Assembly: GCA_028293765.1 (NCBI GenBank)
Contig: JAQGOG010000067.1
Coordinates: 27,236-91,235 of the forward strand
Source of the DNA: Gammaproteobacteria bacterium
Lineage (GTDB): Bacteria > Pseudomonadota > Gammaproteobacteria > Steroidobacterales > Steroidobacteraceae
Direction: 5' to 3'
Length of the DNA stretch: 64,000 nucleotides
Positions 28,019 to 37,754 of the stretch are shown one piece after another. Both the position numbers and the translations under genes were made by a program. The first letter of the stretch is position 1. Every line of letters starts with the position of its first letter. Below the pieces are notes generated by a model, which was not told the DNA's origin, made no database searches, and saw only the letters and a program-made list of their open reading frames with translations.

Positions 28019-28792
28019 TCAGCTGGGCAGACCCTTGCTGCGCATGTAGAGCTGCAGGTATTTGCGGCGCACGTAGTTCGCCTCGATGAGGGCGAACACG
28101 AGCCCGCGCCAGCCGTCGAGAAAGCCGAGCCGCAGGAGGTAGCCGCGCACGAAGCGCCACTGCGGATTGATCAGGACCTTCCCGAGGCCGCAGCGCTTGC
28201 CGCGGCTGTAGAGTGCCTGCGCCATGAGATCGGCGTAGCGCTGCATCCGGACGAGGTGGTCCGTCAGATTGCGGTAGGAATAGTGCTCGAGATGGCCACG
28301 CAGCTTGCCGACGCGGCCGTTCACGCGCGTATTCTCATGAATCTCGTACCCCGTCCAGCCGCCGCGACGGCGGTCGAAGAGGCGCACGAGCCGATCGGGA
28401 TAGGCATTTCCGTGACGCAGGAAGCGGCCGAAGTAATCCGTGATGCGGGGGACCGACCAGCCGGCAAAGCCTTCGAAGCCGGTCCCGCGGAGTGCTTCGA
28501 TTTCGGCCCGCAGCCCCGGGCTCACGCGCTCGTCGGCGTCGAGGCACAGCACCCAGTCGTTGCTGGCGCTATCCACGGCAAATTGCTTCTGTGAACGGTA
28601 TCCGGGCCAGTCGCGCTCGAGGACACGTGCACCGAGGCTAGCCGCGATCTGGCGCGTGGCGTCCGTCGAGTGCGAATCCACGAGGATGATCTCATCACAG
28701 AAGCTTACTGAGCGCAGGCACGCCTCGATCCGATCGGCTTCGTTGAAAGTGATGATGCATGCCGACAGGCCACTCCGACTCGCCACACGCAC
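28019..28792 (-). CDS. Glycosyltransferase family 2 (LPS-core type)
   Basis: 257-residue GT-A fold transferase. The nucleotide-sugar site SACIITFNEADRIEACLRSV, the IILVDSHSTDAT segment and the metal-binding DxD-like LCLDADERVS are all evident. The later EIHENTRV and HYSYRNLTDHLVRMQRYA segments are typical of WaaE/KdtX-like core glucosyltransferases. The start is a GTG at 28792. It is divergent from a GT4-type gene, and a GT9 gene follows nearby, making a second LPS-core cluster. Sugar donor is not determined. Confidence 0.9.
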   Translation of the reverse strand: MRVASRSGLSACIITFNEADRIEACLRSVSFCDEIILVDSHSTDATRQIAASLGARVLERDWPGYRSQKQFAVDSASNDWVLCLDADERVSPGLRAEIEALRGTGFEGFAGWSVPRITDYFGRFLRHGNAYPDRLVRLFDRRRGGWTGYEIHENTRVNGRVGKLRGHLEHYSYRNLTDHLVRMQRYADLMAQALYSRGKRCGLGKVLINPQWRFVRGYLLRLGFLDGWRGLVFALIEANYVRRKYLQLYMRSKGLPS

Positions 28793-28828
28793 CTCGTTTC
28801 GTCGCTTGGGGGCTTTAGAATACCCCCA

Positions 28829-29893
28829 ATGAGCTCCACCCTGTTCTTTGACCCGGCGTGCCAGCAGCCCTACGACACCAGGACCTTGCGGCAGCAGGCC
28901 ATGGGCGGAACGGAGGCGAGCGTCACACGCGTTGCCGACGCACTCGAAGCGTTAGTGGTCCAGCACAACCGCACGGAAGTCTACGGCCGCTACCGTCCAC
29001 CGGAACGCAATACCGGTGTCACGAACGTCGTCATCAATCGCGATTCGCGCGCCTTGCCCAGGGTGCGGGACCTTTATCCGAATGCGCGTGTCCATTTGTG
29101 GCTGCACGATCAACTCAATCCCGGCTCTAAACGCGCCGGCTGGCTCGCATCGACTGCCGATCTGCTGCGGAAACTTCAAGTGACGATCGTTTGCGTGTCG
29201 GATTCACAGCGGCGCGGGGTGGAGGCCACGCTTCGCGGCATGCGGGCGGCGGATCTGGTGCGTGCCTGCACGATCTACAACCCGATCGACGACGCGCTCG
29301 CTCCGGACGGCTCGCCCGTCGATGAGAGCAAGCTCGTGTTCTTCTCCTCGCCCAACAAGGGCCTCAAGTTCACGTTGGATGCCTTTCGCGCTTTGCGGCG
29401 GCAGATGCCGGATCTGCGGCTCGTGGTCGGCAATCCCGGCTACAAGGTCCGCAAGTCCTCTGTCATCGACGGCGTCGAATACCTGGGGCCGCAGCCGCAA
29501 GAGCGTATCCACGCGGAAGTGCGCACGGCGCTGTGCACATTTTTTCCGAATTTCGTAATCCCCGAGACATTCGGGCTGGTCTTCGCTGAGTCCCACGCCG
29601 TCGGCACGCCGGTGTTGACGCACGATTGCGGCGCGGCGGCCGAAGTCATCGGCGATCCGAATCAGATACTTCCGGTCACGTTGGCTCAACGCATTTACGA
29701 AGGCGCGCTCAGCCACGTGTCGCCGCAGTGGCGCAGCGGTCCGGCAAGCCTCGCGGCCTCCTTTGGCCTATTCGATTCCCATGTCGAGCGGGTTCGCGCC
29801 TGGCGCTCGGGGGAACGGCCGCATACGGCACCCGACCCGCGTTTTCGATTAGCGGCGGTCGCGGAGAGATGGCGCGCTTTACTCGCGCGCTGA
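28829..29893 (+). CDS. Glycosyltransferase family 4-like protein
   Basis: 354-residue GT-B transferase. MGGTEASVTRVADAL near the N-terminus, FFSSPNKGLKFTLDAFRAL in the hinge and FPNFVIPETFGLVFAESHAVGTPVLTHDCGA (E-x7-E type motif, visible as PETFGLVFAES) place it in GT4/GT1. No membrane segment. ATG 28829 is 36 bp from the divergent GT2 start. Role is presumably in LPS core or another surface glycan, based on the adjacent GT2 and GT9 genes. Confidence 0.9.
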   Translation: MSSTLFFDPACQQPYDTRTLRQQAMGGTEASVTRVADALEALVVQHNRTEVYGRYRPPERNTGVTNVVINRDSRALPRVRDLYPNARVHLWLHDQLNPGSKRAGWLASTADLLRKLQVTIVCVSDSQRRGVEATLRGMRAADLVRACTIYNPIDDALAPDGSPVDESKLVFFSSPNKGLKFTLDAFRALRRQMPDLRLVVGNPGYKVRKSSVIDGVEYLGPQPQERIHAEVRTALCTFFPNFVIPETFGLVFAESHAVGTPVLTHDCGAAAEVIGDPNQILPVTLAQRIYEGALSHVSPQWRSGPASLAASFGLFDSHVERVRAWRSGERPHTAPDPRFRLAAVAERWRALLAR

Positions 29894-29916
29894 ACAATTC
29901 GCGGGGGACGACCGCA

Positions 29917-29947
29917 GTAGGCGAGCATTGGTCGGACAGGCTCCTGG
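29917..29947. repeat. Dispersed ~31-bp repeat, copy A
   Basis: Segment beginning GTAGGCGAGCATTGGTCGG and ending ACAGGCTCCTGG, present with two small differences at 62394-62425. Its last 15 bases recur with one mismatch at 46284-46298. It lies just after the GT4-like gene in the gap before the convergent GT9 gene. Confidence 0.7.
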
Positions 29948-29990
29948 CAGGTGAGCTCTTGGGCGCCGGCGCGGAACGCGTCGCCGCGAG

Positions 29991-31064
29991 TCAAGGCGGT
30001 TGCTTCATCCGCTCGAGCAGCGAGCGCCAGGTATCGAACACCGTATCAACGGCGATCTGATCCAGGCGTTTCGAGACGGGTGGGCCCCCGATGCCGAGAA
30101 CTGGGGAGCCGGAGGAGCTTCGTGGCAGCCACTGCGCCTGCGAGTGACCGCCGAACATGACAACCAGCGGCAGGCCCAGCGCGGCGGCCGCATGGGCCGG
30201 CCCGGTGTCTACCGAGATCATGCTATGCGCCGCCTGGCAAAGCGCGAGCAGCCGCCCCAACGGAAGCTCGGCCGTAAACACCGCCGGCAATTTCGTGGCC
30301 GCATGGATCCAACCGAGCAGCACGGTTTCCCGTGGCGCGCCACATAACACGATGGCAGCCTCGGGCGCGTGCGCATGGATTTTCTGTAGCAGTCCGGCCC
30401 ATCGCTCGATCGGCCACGCCTTGTCGTCGAGCGGGGAGACGCGCAGCTTACTGCCGCGCATCGTGCGGCGATTGCCCGGCTGCACGAGTATGATCGGGCG
30501 CTTCGACCAGCCCTGCGAAGCGATCCAGGCATCGCAATCCGCGCGAGCGGTAGCGGACACCTCGAGGCGCGGCGCGCAGAGCGGATTCACCGCCGGCCAT
30601 GGATAGTCGGTCTCGCGCAGCGCCGCCGGTGTCAGCCGTCCGAAACTGACCAATTTGTCGACCCAGTGCGGCTCGCGACAGCTCGGCTCAGCGGCGATGA
30701 ACAGGCAGCGTGCGGGATCGGTGCCGCTCAGAGTCAACAGGCGACGGATTCGCGCGAGCTTGCGGCGATCGGTTTCGCAGACGTAGATCGGATCGGTGCC
30801 GTCCCGGCGCAATGCCCAGAGTACCCGCCACCACGCAACATCAAAAAAGAACGGCGTGTAGCGGCGCAGGCAGTGGACCCGCGCGACGTCCCGATGGGCC
30901 CGGTAGATTTCCGCGATCCACGAGCCCGCGCCGATCAACTGGCACGGGCTTCCGTAACGCCGGTGCAGAATATCGAGCAGTGCGCTGAGGAGAATCAGAT
31001 CGCCGACCCGGCCGAACCAGATGACGATCGGTTGCCGGGTCGGCACTGACAGGGTGGCTGACAT
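29991..31064 (-). CDS. Glycosyltransferase family 9 (heptosyltransferase-like)
   Basis: 357-residue GT9 protein: IVIWFGRVGDLILLSALLDILHRR at the N-terminus matches the heptosyltransferase opening, and SVDTGPAHAAAALGLPLVVMFG is the C-terminal donor-site motif. ATG 31064 lies 10 bp after the stop of the upstream small gene, so the two are co-transcribed; a GTG 36 nt earlier would overlap that gene. Second GT9 enzyme in the window (the other is at 13476). Likely LPS inner-core heptosylation or a related transfer. Confidence 0.9.
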   Translation of the reverse strand: MSATLSVPTRQPIVIWFGRVGDLILLSALLDILHRRYGSPCQLIGAGSWIAEIYRAHRDVARVHCLRRYTPFFFDVAWWRVLWALRRDGTDPIYVCETDRRKLARIRRLLTLSGTDPARCLFIAAEPSCREPHWVDKLVSFGRLTPAALRETDYPWPAVNPLCAPRLEVSATARADCDAWIASQGWSKRPIILVQPGNRRTMRGSKLRVSPLDDKAWPIERWAGLLQKIHAHAPEAAIVLCGAPRETVLLGWIHAATKLPAVFTAELPLGRLLALCQAAHSMISVDTGPAHAAAALGLPLVVMFGGHSQAQWLPRSSSGSPVLGIGGPPVSKRLDQIAVDTVFDTWRSLLERMKQPP

Positions 31065-31074
31065 CCGTGCAAGC

Positions 31075-31482
31075 TTACGGTGGTTGTGAGCGACTGGCAC
31101 CTCCTGTTGCTGGGGTGACGAAGCTATTGTTCGTACTGCGCTGCTCCGGTGTGAGCAGACCCATCCGCTCGAGCCGCGCTTCGATGGCGCGCAGGGTGCG
31201 GCCGTGTCGCGCGGCGATTTCCATCAACGGCTCGCCAGATCTAAATACCGTGACGAGCGTGGCCTCCTCGTTCGCGTTCCAGGAGCGGCCGACGTTACCG
31301 GGCAGTTGCGCGCGCCGCTGCGCGCGAGCCGCCGTTTGTTCCAGCGCCGCTACGCCCGCGAGCAGTGCGCGCAGCACATCAGCCTGCTGCAGCACCGTGC
31401 CGGGTGCCAGGTCCTCGCCCGTCAGGGGATCGATACCCTGGACGAGTGCCTGAAGAATGTGCCGGGCCCGCTGTTCCTTCAT
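31075..31482 (-). CDS. Small conserved-looking protein with helix-turn-helix-like tail
   Basis: 135-residue protein that I do not recognise by name. The N-terminal half (ILQALVQGIDPLTGEDLAPG, VLQQADVLRALLAG) is helical. The C-terminal half (SWNANEEATLVTVFRSGEPL, then MEIAARHGRTLRAIEARLER) looks like a Myb/SANT- or HTH-type fold in which RTLRAIEARLE would be the recognition helix. This suggests DNA binding, as inference only. It is first in a two-gene unit with the GT9 gene and divergent from the CPBP protease. Confidence 0.8.
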   Translation of the reverse strand: MKEQRARHILQALVQGIDPLTGEDLAPGTVLQQADVLRALLAGVAALEQTAARAQRRAQLPGNVGRSWNANEEATLVTVFRSGEPLMEIAARHGRTLRAIEARLERMGLLTPEQRSTNNSFVTPATGGASRSQPP

Positions 31483-31644
31483 GTGAGATCCCTCTTTGGT
31501 TTTGAAGACGCGCTCATTCTCGGCCGGTCGCCATTACGCTCACTAGATGAACAGCCTCCGCGTTCGTACAGATTTGCGTGGCCGCGCTGCCACCCGTACT
31601 GTACGTGCCCTTCGCATCGCGATTTTCGGGAGCCCGTCCGACCC

Positions 31645-32553
31645 ATGCGCGCGTTTGCCAGTTTTCTCGGGCTGTTCCTCGTGGCCTTCGTCGTGGTCGC
31701 GCTATGCACCTATCCGGCGTGGCTGCTGTTGCATCCGCATTTCGACTTCCCTTTCCATCGCATAGGCGAGCGTATCGGCATGCTCGGGCTGTTGGTGGGT
31801 TTCGTGCTGGTGGCACGCCGCCTCGGGCTCGCGGACCGCGCGAGCCTCGGATATGGAGCGCCGCGGCGGGAGTTCGTGCGCGAGATGTCGATCGGCCTGG
31901 GGCTCGGGGCCGCGACGATGTTGGCCGTGGTCGGGATCATGGCGGCGCTCGGCCTGTTGGAATGGAGGAGCGGGGCGGAGCTGGGCGCGGGGGCACTCGC
32001 CCAGCTCGTCGTGGCGCGGCTGGTGAGCGGACTTGCGGTGGCGTTCATCGAGGAGACGTTTCTGCGCGGCGCCATGTTCACCGGCATTCAGCGCGAGGCG
32101 GGGACGCGAGCCGCGATCGTGCTCACCGCCGTCCTGTACTCGGCGACCCATTTCTTCGGCAAATTCCGCATTCCGCCCGAGCTGGTCACCGCTTGGAGCG
32201 GTGTCGATCTGCTGGCCGGGACGTTGCACTCGTTCGCCAATCCGCTCGGCATGATGGATGCGTTCCTCTGCCTGGCCGCGGTTGGCGTCGTGCTGGCGGT
32301 CGTGCGCGCCGTCACGGGCAATATCGCCGCGTGTCTTGGGCTGCACGCCGGCTGGGTCTGGGTGATGTTGGTGGCTCACGAGCTGTCGGAGCCGGTCGAG
32401 GCGTCGCCGCTCAGGTTCCTGCTGAGCCGCTTCGATGGGTTCGTGGGCTGGCTGGTGCTGGCCTGGACAGTGGTGATGGGTATTGGACTGTGGGGTTTCT
32501 ACTCGCGCAGACGCGGGCACGCAGCCAGCGGCATTCGAAGTAATGTCTGCTGA
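31645..32553 (+). CDS. CPBP family intramembrane metalloprotease
   Basis: 302-residue integral membrane protein with about seven helices, of the CAAX-protease/bacteriocin-processing (Abi, PF02517) family. Catalytic residues are visible: Glu136-Glu137 with Arg141 in FIEETFLRGAMF, His169 in YSATHFFGKF, and a later His in LGLHAGWVWVMLV. Substrates of bacterial members are mostly unknown. ATG 31645 is the first Met of the hydrophobic reading and lies after GGGAG at a long spacing. Its TGA stop forms part of the first hairpin of repeat copy 2. Confidence 0.9.
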   Translation: MRAFASFLGLFLVAFVVVALCTYPAWLLLHPHFDFPFHRIGERIGMLGLLVGFVLVARRLGLADRASLGYGAPRREFVREMSIGLGLGAATMLAVVGIMAALGLLEWRSGAELGAGALAQLVVARLVSGLAVAFIEETFLRGAMFTGIQREAGTRAAIVLTAVLYSATHFFGKFRIPPELVTAWSGVDLLAGTLHSFANPLGMMDAFLCLAAVGVVLAVVRAVTGNIAACLGLHAGWVWVMLVAHELSEPVEASPLRFLLSRFDGFVGWLVLAWTVVMGIGLWGFYSRRRGHAASGIRSNVC

Positions 32554-32713
32554 AAGCGCCGCAGGCTACGCGCCCCGGGCGACTTTCAGCCAATCAAAGC
32601 CCTCGCCGACAACTGGCCCGCATTTCGCGACCAAAAGCCACGCCTTTTGGTCGCGTGCCCGCCCCGCCCTAGGCGCGCTCGCCGAAAGCGCCGCGGGCGA
32701 CTTTCGGCCCATT
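32551..32713. repeat. Composite intergenic repeat, copy 2
   Basis: Three hairpins lie between convergent genes. 32551-32594: TGAAAGCGCC pairs with GGGCGACTTTCA and is followed by GCCAAT. 32626-32655: 12-bp arms CGCGACCAAAAG / CTTTTGGTCGCG around CCACGC. 32681-32708: GCCGAAAGCGCC pairs with GGCGACTTTCGGC and is followed by CCATTAG. The middle hairpin matches those at 16341, 54604 and 63779 in its AAAAG-CCRCGC-CTTTT core, with compensating changes in the outer stem. Confidence 0.75.
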
Positions 32714-32721
32714 AGATCAGA

Positions 32722-33591
32722 CTAATTCAACGCTTCGGCCTTGAATCCGTCGCGGCGCATGAGCTCGAGCAGGCCGCCGTCGCCGACGAGGTGCAGCGCG
32801 CCGACCACGACGAAGTAGTTGTCCTTGGCTTTCAGGAGCTTCTCGATCTGCGGCACCCAGCGCTTGTTACGATCGCTCACGAGGGTGCGGTAGAGCGCGG
32901 GGAACGACTTGTATTCGTCGCCGAGGAGCGCGGCGAGTTTGGCGGAATCGCCCGCGCGCCAGGCGGACACCACGGATTGCGTCTCGCTGCCAACTTCATG
33001 CATTTCGGTCACGATGAGGTCGAGGAAGCGCGCCTGTTCCGGAGGCGATAGTGTCTCGAAAACGCCGAGCTGCTCCGACATCGTCTCGAGTCCGCTCGTC
33101 GGCTTGCCGTCCGTCTGCGCCCGGCGCTCGAGCTGCTGCTCGACGCCCGCCTGGCTGTCGAAACCGAGTTGCGCGTACTGCAGCTCCATGAGCTGCAGTC
33201 CCAGCACCCAGGGCGCTAGCTTGTCCGCCACTTCCATCGGCAGCCCGAGGCGAGCGGCTTCGGCGCAGACACGCCGATAGCGCTCTTCGCCTATGGTCTT
33301 GCGCAGGCTGCTGTCTTCGGGAAGCATGCCGTGCTCCATCATCCAGCCCGCCGCCTCCATTGGGTCGAGCTTGCCGAGGTCGAGCTCCATGACCAGCGCC
33401 TGGGATCCCGTGTAGGCACGGTCGAATGCCGCCGGCAGCGTGGAGTCATTTGCCTTCAGCAGGTGGACGGAGCCCGCGACGTAGACCGTGTTGTGCTCAC
33501 CGTGAATCGCCCAGACGGGACTCCCGGCGTGTGCCGTCAGGCAGCCGAGCAGACCGAGCGCCAAGACCCGGCAGCACTTTTTTCTACCCAC
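32722..33591 (-). CDS. TraB/GumN family protein
   Basis: 289-residue exported protein of the TraB/GumN group. A signal peptide (CCRVLALGLLGCLTAHA) precedes PVWAIHGEHNTVYVAGSVHLLK, where GSVHLL is the family motif; a second motif near the C-terminus (YFVVVGALHLVGDGGLLELM) is also clear. These proteins resemble metal-dependent peptidases of the Tiki/TraB superfamily, but activity is unproven. I choose the GTG at 33591 because GGAGG lies five nt upstream; this makes a 55-bp overlap with the phosphodiesterase gene. Longer readings begin inside that gene and lack a signal peptide at the start. Confidence 0.9.
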   Translation of the reverse strand: MGRKKCCRVLALGLLGCLTAHAGSPVWAIHGEHNTVYVAGSVHLLKANDSTLPAAFDRAYTGSQALVMELDLGKLDPMEAAGWMMEHGMLPEDSSLRKTIGEERYRRVCAEAARLGLPMEVADKLAPWVLGLQLMELQYAQLGFDSQAGVEQQLERRAQTDGKPTSGLETMSEQLGVFETLSPPEQARFLDLIVTEMHEVGSETQSVVSAWRAGDSAKLAALLGDEYKSFPALYRTLVSDRNKRWVPQIEKLLKAKDNYFVVVGALHLVGDGGLLELMRRDGFKAEALN

Positions 33592-34334
33592 ACAACCTCC
33601 GTCAGTAGCGATCCATCCGCCCGCAGCTCGAACGTCCGATAGCCCGGCGGCTGCCGGTCGACCGCGAACTCGTCCGCGTGGGGCAGAAATTGCGCGCACG
33701 TGGCTGGGGTGGCGAGCAGCCGCACGCCATTGCGCAGCCCGTCGTAACTCTGATGCACGTGGCCCCAGACGATCGCCCTTACATTACGGTGCCGGTCGAC
33801 GGTTTGCAGAAATTCGTCAGCGTTCTCGAGGCCGACGCGATCGAGCCAGCGGCTTTCCATCCCGATCGGATGGTGATGCAGGCTGACCAGGCAGTGACGG
33901 TTACCCGCGGTGGCGAGCGCTCCTTCCAGAGCAGTGAGGCTCTGTGCGCTCAAGCGGCCGCTCGCGGAACCCGGAATGCAGCTGTCGAGCAATACAATGC
34001 GCCAGAGCCCCAGGTCGACGTGGCCGCCGAGTACGAACGGAGCACGATCGAGCTCACGACGCATCGCTTCCGGCTCGTCGTGATTGCCCGGCAGGCAAAG
34101 CACGGGCAGCCCGAGTCCGCCGAACAGGCGCCGGAAGTGCACGTAGCCCGCGGGATCGTCCTGTACGATGTCTCCGGTGACAAGGACCGCGGCAGGCGGC
34201 CAGTCGCGCGCCTGGGCGTGCGCAAGCGTCGCCGTAAGCGCGGGCAGAGTCGCGATCCCGCGCAACGATTCCGTCTCGCTGCCGTAGAGGTGCGGGTCGG
34301 TGAAGTGTGTGAGACGCAATACGCTCATATCCAT
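33537..34334 (-). CDS. cpdA: cAMP phosphodiesterase-like metallophosphoesterase
   Basis: 265-residue calcineurin-like phosphoesterase of the Icc/CpdA type. Metal-ligand motifs are in order: RLTHFTDPHLYG (DxH), VLVTGDIVQDD (GD), CLPGNHDEPEAM (GNHD), LVSLHHHPI and VWGHVHQS (GHxH). The expected reaction is hydrolysis of 3',5'-cAMP, but this family also includes other phosphodiesters, so the symbol is tentative. ATG 34334 lies after GCAGG; an in-frame ATG six nt later is possible. The 3' end overlaps the TraB/GumN gene, with which it is probably translated. Confidence 0.88.
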   Translation of the reverse strand: MDMSVLRLTHFTDPHLYGSETESLRGIATLPALTATLAHAQARDWPPAAVLVTGDIVQDDPAGYVHFRRLFGGLGLPVLCLPGNHDEPEAMRRELDRAPFVLGGHVDLGLWRIVLLDSCIPGSASGRLSAQSLTALEGALATAGNRHCLVSLHHHPIGMESRWLDRVGLENADEFLQTVDRHRNVRAIVWGHVHQSYDGLRNGVRLLATPATCAQFLPHADEFAVDRQPPGYRTFELRADGSLLTEVVWVEKSAAGSWRSVCSAA

Positions 34335-34712
34335 CGTGCCTGCCGCATTACAGTCGGTGAAGGGACCACCGCGGACGGGCCTCAGTTCCTTTGGCCACGG
34401 TCTCTCGGTGCGTGGAAATCGTAGCAGAGAGCCCATGGTCTGCTGCAGTGAACTGGGTCGCTTGATGAGGCCCGGAAATGCACGGCATGACGCAGTACGC
34501 GCTTATTCGGTCCGATAATGTGAAGCCGCCCACGCGGGTCGAAGTGCCGCATCTGGTGTGACTCGCGATAAGTCATGTCGGTTAAGCCCGACATCTCGAT
34601 TGAGCATCCGGCGCGTCTAGTGGAAAATGCGCGGCCCTTTCACCTGAACGCCGCGCGCACGCTAGCGCTTTCCGCCAGAAAACACGCGGCCACGAGCCGC
34701 CTAAAGAGCCGC

Positions 34713-36716
34713 ATGACTACACGTCGAGAACTTGCCAATACCATTCGTGCGCTCTCCATGGACGCCGTGCAGCGTGCCAATTCCGGGCACCCGGGCATGC
34801 CGATGGGTATGGCCGACATCGCGCAGGTTCTCTGGGGCGACTTCCTCAAGCACAATCCGGGCAATCCGTTGTGGGTCGACCGCGATCGGTTCGTGCTGTC
34901 GAATGGGCACGGCTCGATGTTGCTGTATTCGCTTCTGTATCTCACGGGGTATCCGCTCGGGCTCGAGGAGATCAAGAACTTTCGTCAGTTCGGGAGCCGC
35001 ACGGCCGGCCATCCGGAACATGAGCCCGCGCTCGGTATCGAGACGACGACCGGTCCTCTCGGCCAGGGTCTTGCCAACGCTGTCGGCATGGCGCTTGCGG
35101 AGAAGATGCTCGCCGCGCAGTTCAATCGTCCGGGACTCGAGATCGTCGATCACCATACCTACGTGTTTGCCGGCGATGGCTGCCTCATGGAAGGCATTTC
35201 GCACGAGGCGTGCTCCTTCGCGGGTACGCACGGCCTCGGCAAGCTCATCGTGTTCTACGACGATAACGGCATCTCAATCGACGGTAAGTTAGGCGGCTGG
35301 TTCAGCGACGATACGGCCAAACGCTTCGAGGCCTACCACTGGCACGTGGTGCCGAACGTCGACGGTAACGATGCGGATGCCGTTCTCGCCGCGATTCAAG
35401 CCGCGCGTGCCGAAACGTCGCGGCCCTCGCTGATCTGCTGCAAGACCATCATCGGTTGGGGGGCGCCCAACAAACAGGGTACCGCGGCCACTCACGGGGA
35501 GGCGCTCGGGGCGGACGAAGTGGCCGCCACGCGCAAGGCGCTGGGCTGGCCGTACGAGCCGTTCGTGGTACCGGATGAGCTGCGTACCGCATGGGATCAC
35601 CGCCGGCAGGGCGCTGCCTCGGAGGCAGCCTGGCGTGAGTTGTTCGGCCGTTATCGAACGGCGCATCCGGAGCTCGCACGGGAATTCGACCGCCGCGTGC
35701 GCGGCGAGTTGGCGCAGAGTTGGAAAGAAACGGCGGCACAGTGCCTCGATACGCTGCTCGAGCAGACCGCGCCGCAGGCCACCCGGCAGGCCTCGCAAGC
35801 GGTGTTGAACCTCATCGGGCCCGCCTTGACCGAGATCCTGGGCGGGTCGGCCGATCTGACCCCCTCGAACAACACGTTCTTCAAGGGCGCGCGCACGGTC
35901 TCGAAAGAGGACGCGAGCGGCAACTACATTCACTACGGCGTGCGCGAGTTCGGCATGACGGCTCTGATGAATGGCATCTCCCTACATGGCGGCTTCGTGC
36001 CTTACGGCGGCACATTCCTCGTTTTCTCGGACTACGCCCGTAATGCCATACGGCTTGCGTGCCTGATGAGCGTGCGGGTCGTATTGGTTTACACCCACGA
36101 CTCCATCGGTCTGGGTGAGGACGGCCCGACTCACCAGCCGGTCGAGCATCTCACGGCGCTGCGCGCGATTCCGAACATGAGCCTGTGGCGGCCCTGCGAT
36201 GCCGCTGAAACGGCTATCGCGTGGACCGCGGGCATCGAACGGCACGGACCCACCGCGTTGGTCTTCACGCGACAGGCTCTGCCGCAGCAACCCCGGACGC
36301 CGCTGCAGGTGGCCAATATCCGCCGGGGCGGGTACACATTGATCGATTGCAGTGGCACACCCGAATGCATCGTCATCGCCACCGGGTCGGAAGTGGGCAT
36401 CGCCGCGGAGGCCGTGCAGGCCCTGAACTCGAGCGGCCGGCGGGTGCGCCTGGTGTCCATGCCCTCGACAGAGGCTTTCGATGCCCAGGACGAGGCGTAC
36501 CGCGAAAGCGTCCTGCCGCCGGGAATCCGGCGGCGGCTTGCGGTCGAAGCCGGTGCTACTCTCTTCTGGTGGCGTTACGTGGGCACCGAGGGCAGGGTGC
36601 TGGGTATAGACCGCTTCGGCGCCTCGGGGAAGGTGTCGGACCTGTTTCCCCACTTCGGTTTCACGGTCGATAATGTCACGCGACTCATCAGCGAGCTGCT
36701 CAAGTTCCCGAATTAA
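34713..36716 (+). CDS. tkt: Transketolase
   Basis: Thiamine-diphosphate enzyme that moves two-carbon units between sugars in the non-oxidative pentose-phosphate pathway. ATG 34713 gives 667 residues, the usual length, with AAAGAG just upstream; the open frame continues 138 nt further but with no conserved sequence. Landmarks: [11 protein letters not shown], the ThDP site [13 protein letters not shown]...DDN, and [16 protein letters not shown]. It opens a same-strand series tkt-gap-pgk-pyk. The 34437-34712 leader contains a 7-bp hairpin (ATGTCGG/CCGACAT, 34574-34593) of unknown meaning. Confidence 0.97.
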   Translation: MTTRRELANTIRALSMDAVQRANSGHPGMPMGMADIAQVLWGDFLKHNPGNPLWVDRDRFVLSNGHGSMLLYSLLYLTGYPLGLEEIKNFRQFGSRTAGHPEHEPALGIETTTGPLGQGLANAVGMALAEKMLAAQFNRPGLEIVDHHTYVFAGDGCLMEGISHEACSFAGTHGLGKLIVFYDDNGISIDGKLGGWFSDDTAKRFEAYHWHVVPNVDGNDADAVLAAIQAARAETSRPSLICCKTIIGWGAPNKQGTAATHGEALGADEVAATRKALGWPYEPFVVPDELRTAWDHRRQGAASEAAWRELFGRYRTAHPELAREFDRRVRGELAQSWKETAAQCLDTLLEQTAPQATRQASQAVLNLIGPALTEILGGSADLTPSNNTFFKGARTVSKEDASGNYIHYGVREFGMTALMNGISLHGGFVPYGGTFLVFSDYARNAIRLACLMSVRVVLVYTHDSIGLGEDGPTHQPVEHLTALRAIPNMSLWRPCDAAETAIAWTAGIERHGPTALVFTRQALPQQPRTPLQVANIRRGGYTLIDCSGTPECIVIATGSEVGIAAEAVQALNSSGRRVRLVSMPSTEAFDAQDEAYRESVLPPGIRRRLAVEAGATLFWWRYVGTEGRVLGIDRFGASGKVSDLFPHFGFTVDNVTRLISELLKFPN

Positions 36717-36740
36717 CTTTACGAATGAGGAAATGAGGTC

Positions 36741-37754
36741 ATGGCAATCAAGGTCGGCATCAACGGTTACGGTCGGATCGGGCGCAACATCCTGCGCGCA
36801 CTGTATGAGGGGAAGCGTACTGGAGAGCTGCAGATCGTGGCGCTCAACGATCTCGGTGACGCCAAGACCAATGCGCACCTGACGCGCTATGACACCGTGC
36901 ACGGTAGGTTCCCCGGCGAAGTGAAAGTCGACGGCGACTCAATGGTCGTGAACGGCGACCGCATTCGCGTTCTCGCCGAGCGCGATCCGACGAAGCTCCC
37001 CTGGGGCGAGCTCGGGGTCGAGTATGTGCTCGAATGTACCGGCCTCTTCACCAGCAAGGTGAAGGCGGGCGCGCACCTGAAAGGTGGCGCGAAGAAGGTC
37101 GTCATTTCCGCGCCGGGCGGTGAGGATGTGGACGCCACGATTGTCTATGGTGTGAACCACAACGTGCTCACGAGCGGATTCACCGTCATTTCCAACGCGT
37201 CGTGCACGACGAACTGCCTGGCGCCGGTTGCCAAGGTGCTTCACGACAAGGTCGGCATTGCCGCCGGCATCATGACGACGATCCATTCCTACACCAACGA
37301 TCAGGTGTTGACGGACGTCTATCACTCCGACCTGCGGCGCGCCCGTTCCGCCACCATGTCCATGATTCCGGCGAAGACCGGTGCCGCCGCGGCGGTCGGC
37401 CTCGTGCTCCCGGAACTCAAGGGCAAGCTCGATGGATTCGCGGTCAGGGTTCCGACGATCAATGTGTCGCTCGTCGATCTCACGTTCACTGCGAAGCGCG
37501 CGACGTCGGTCGAGGAAGTCAACAAGCTGCTGCAGGAAGCCTCGACGGGCTTTCTCAAGGGCATCCTTGCGTATAACGACGCGCCGCTCGTGTCGGTGGA
37601 CTTCAACCACGATGGGCACTCGTCGGTGTTCGACTCGACACTGACCAAGGTGATCGACGGTACGCTGGTGAAGGTCTGCGCGTGGTATGACAACGAGTGG
37701 GGCTTCTCGAACCGCATGATCGACACCACCCTCGCGTGGTCGAAGGCGTCATGA
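36741..37754 (+). CDS. gap: Glyceraldehyde-3-phosphate dehydrogenase, type I
   Basis: NAD-dependent oxidation and phosphorylation of glyceraldehyde-3-phosphate. 337 residues; the NAD-binding [17 protein letters not shown], the catalytic Cys in [22 protein letters not shown] and the C-terminal [15 protein letters not shown] are intact. A ribosome-binding site (GAGG within GAGGAAATGAGGTC) lies before the ATG. Its TGA overlaps the ATG of pgk by four bases, so the two are translationally coupled. Confidence 0.98.
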   Translation: MAIKVGINGYGRIGRNILRALYEGKRTGELQIVALNDLGDAKTNAHLTRYDTVHGRFPGEVKVDGDSMVVNGDRIRVLAERDPTKLPWGELGVEYVLECTGLFTSKVKAGAHLKGGAKKVVISAPGGEDVDATIVYGVNHNVLTSGFTVISNASCTTNCLAPVAKVLHDKVGIAAGIMTTIHSYTNDQVLTDVYHSDLRRARSATMSMIPAKTGAAAAVGLVLPELKGKLDGFAVRVPTINVSLVDLTFTAKRATSVEEVNKLLQEASTGFLKGILAYNDAPLVSVDFNHDGHSSVFDSTLTKVIDGTLVKVCAWYDNEWGFSNRMIDTTLAWSKAS

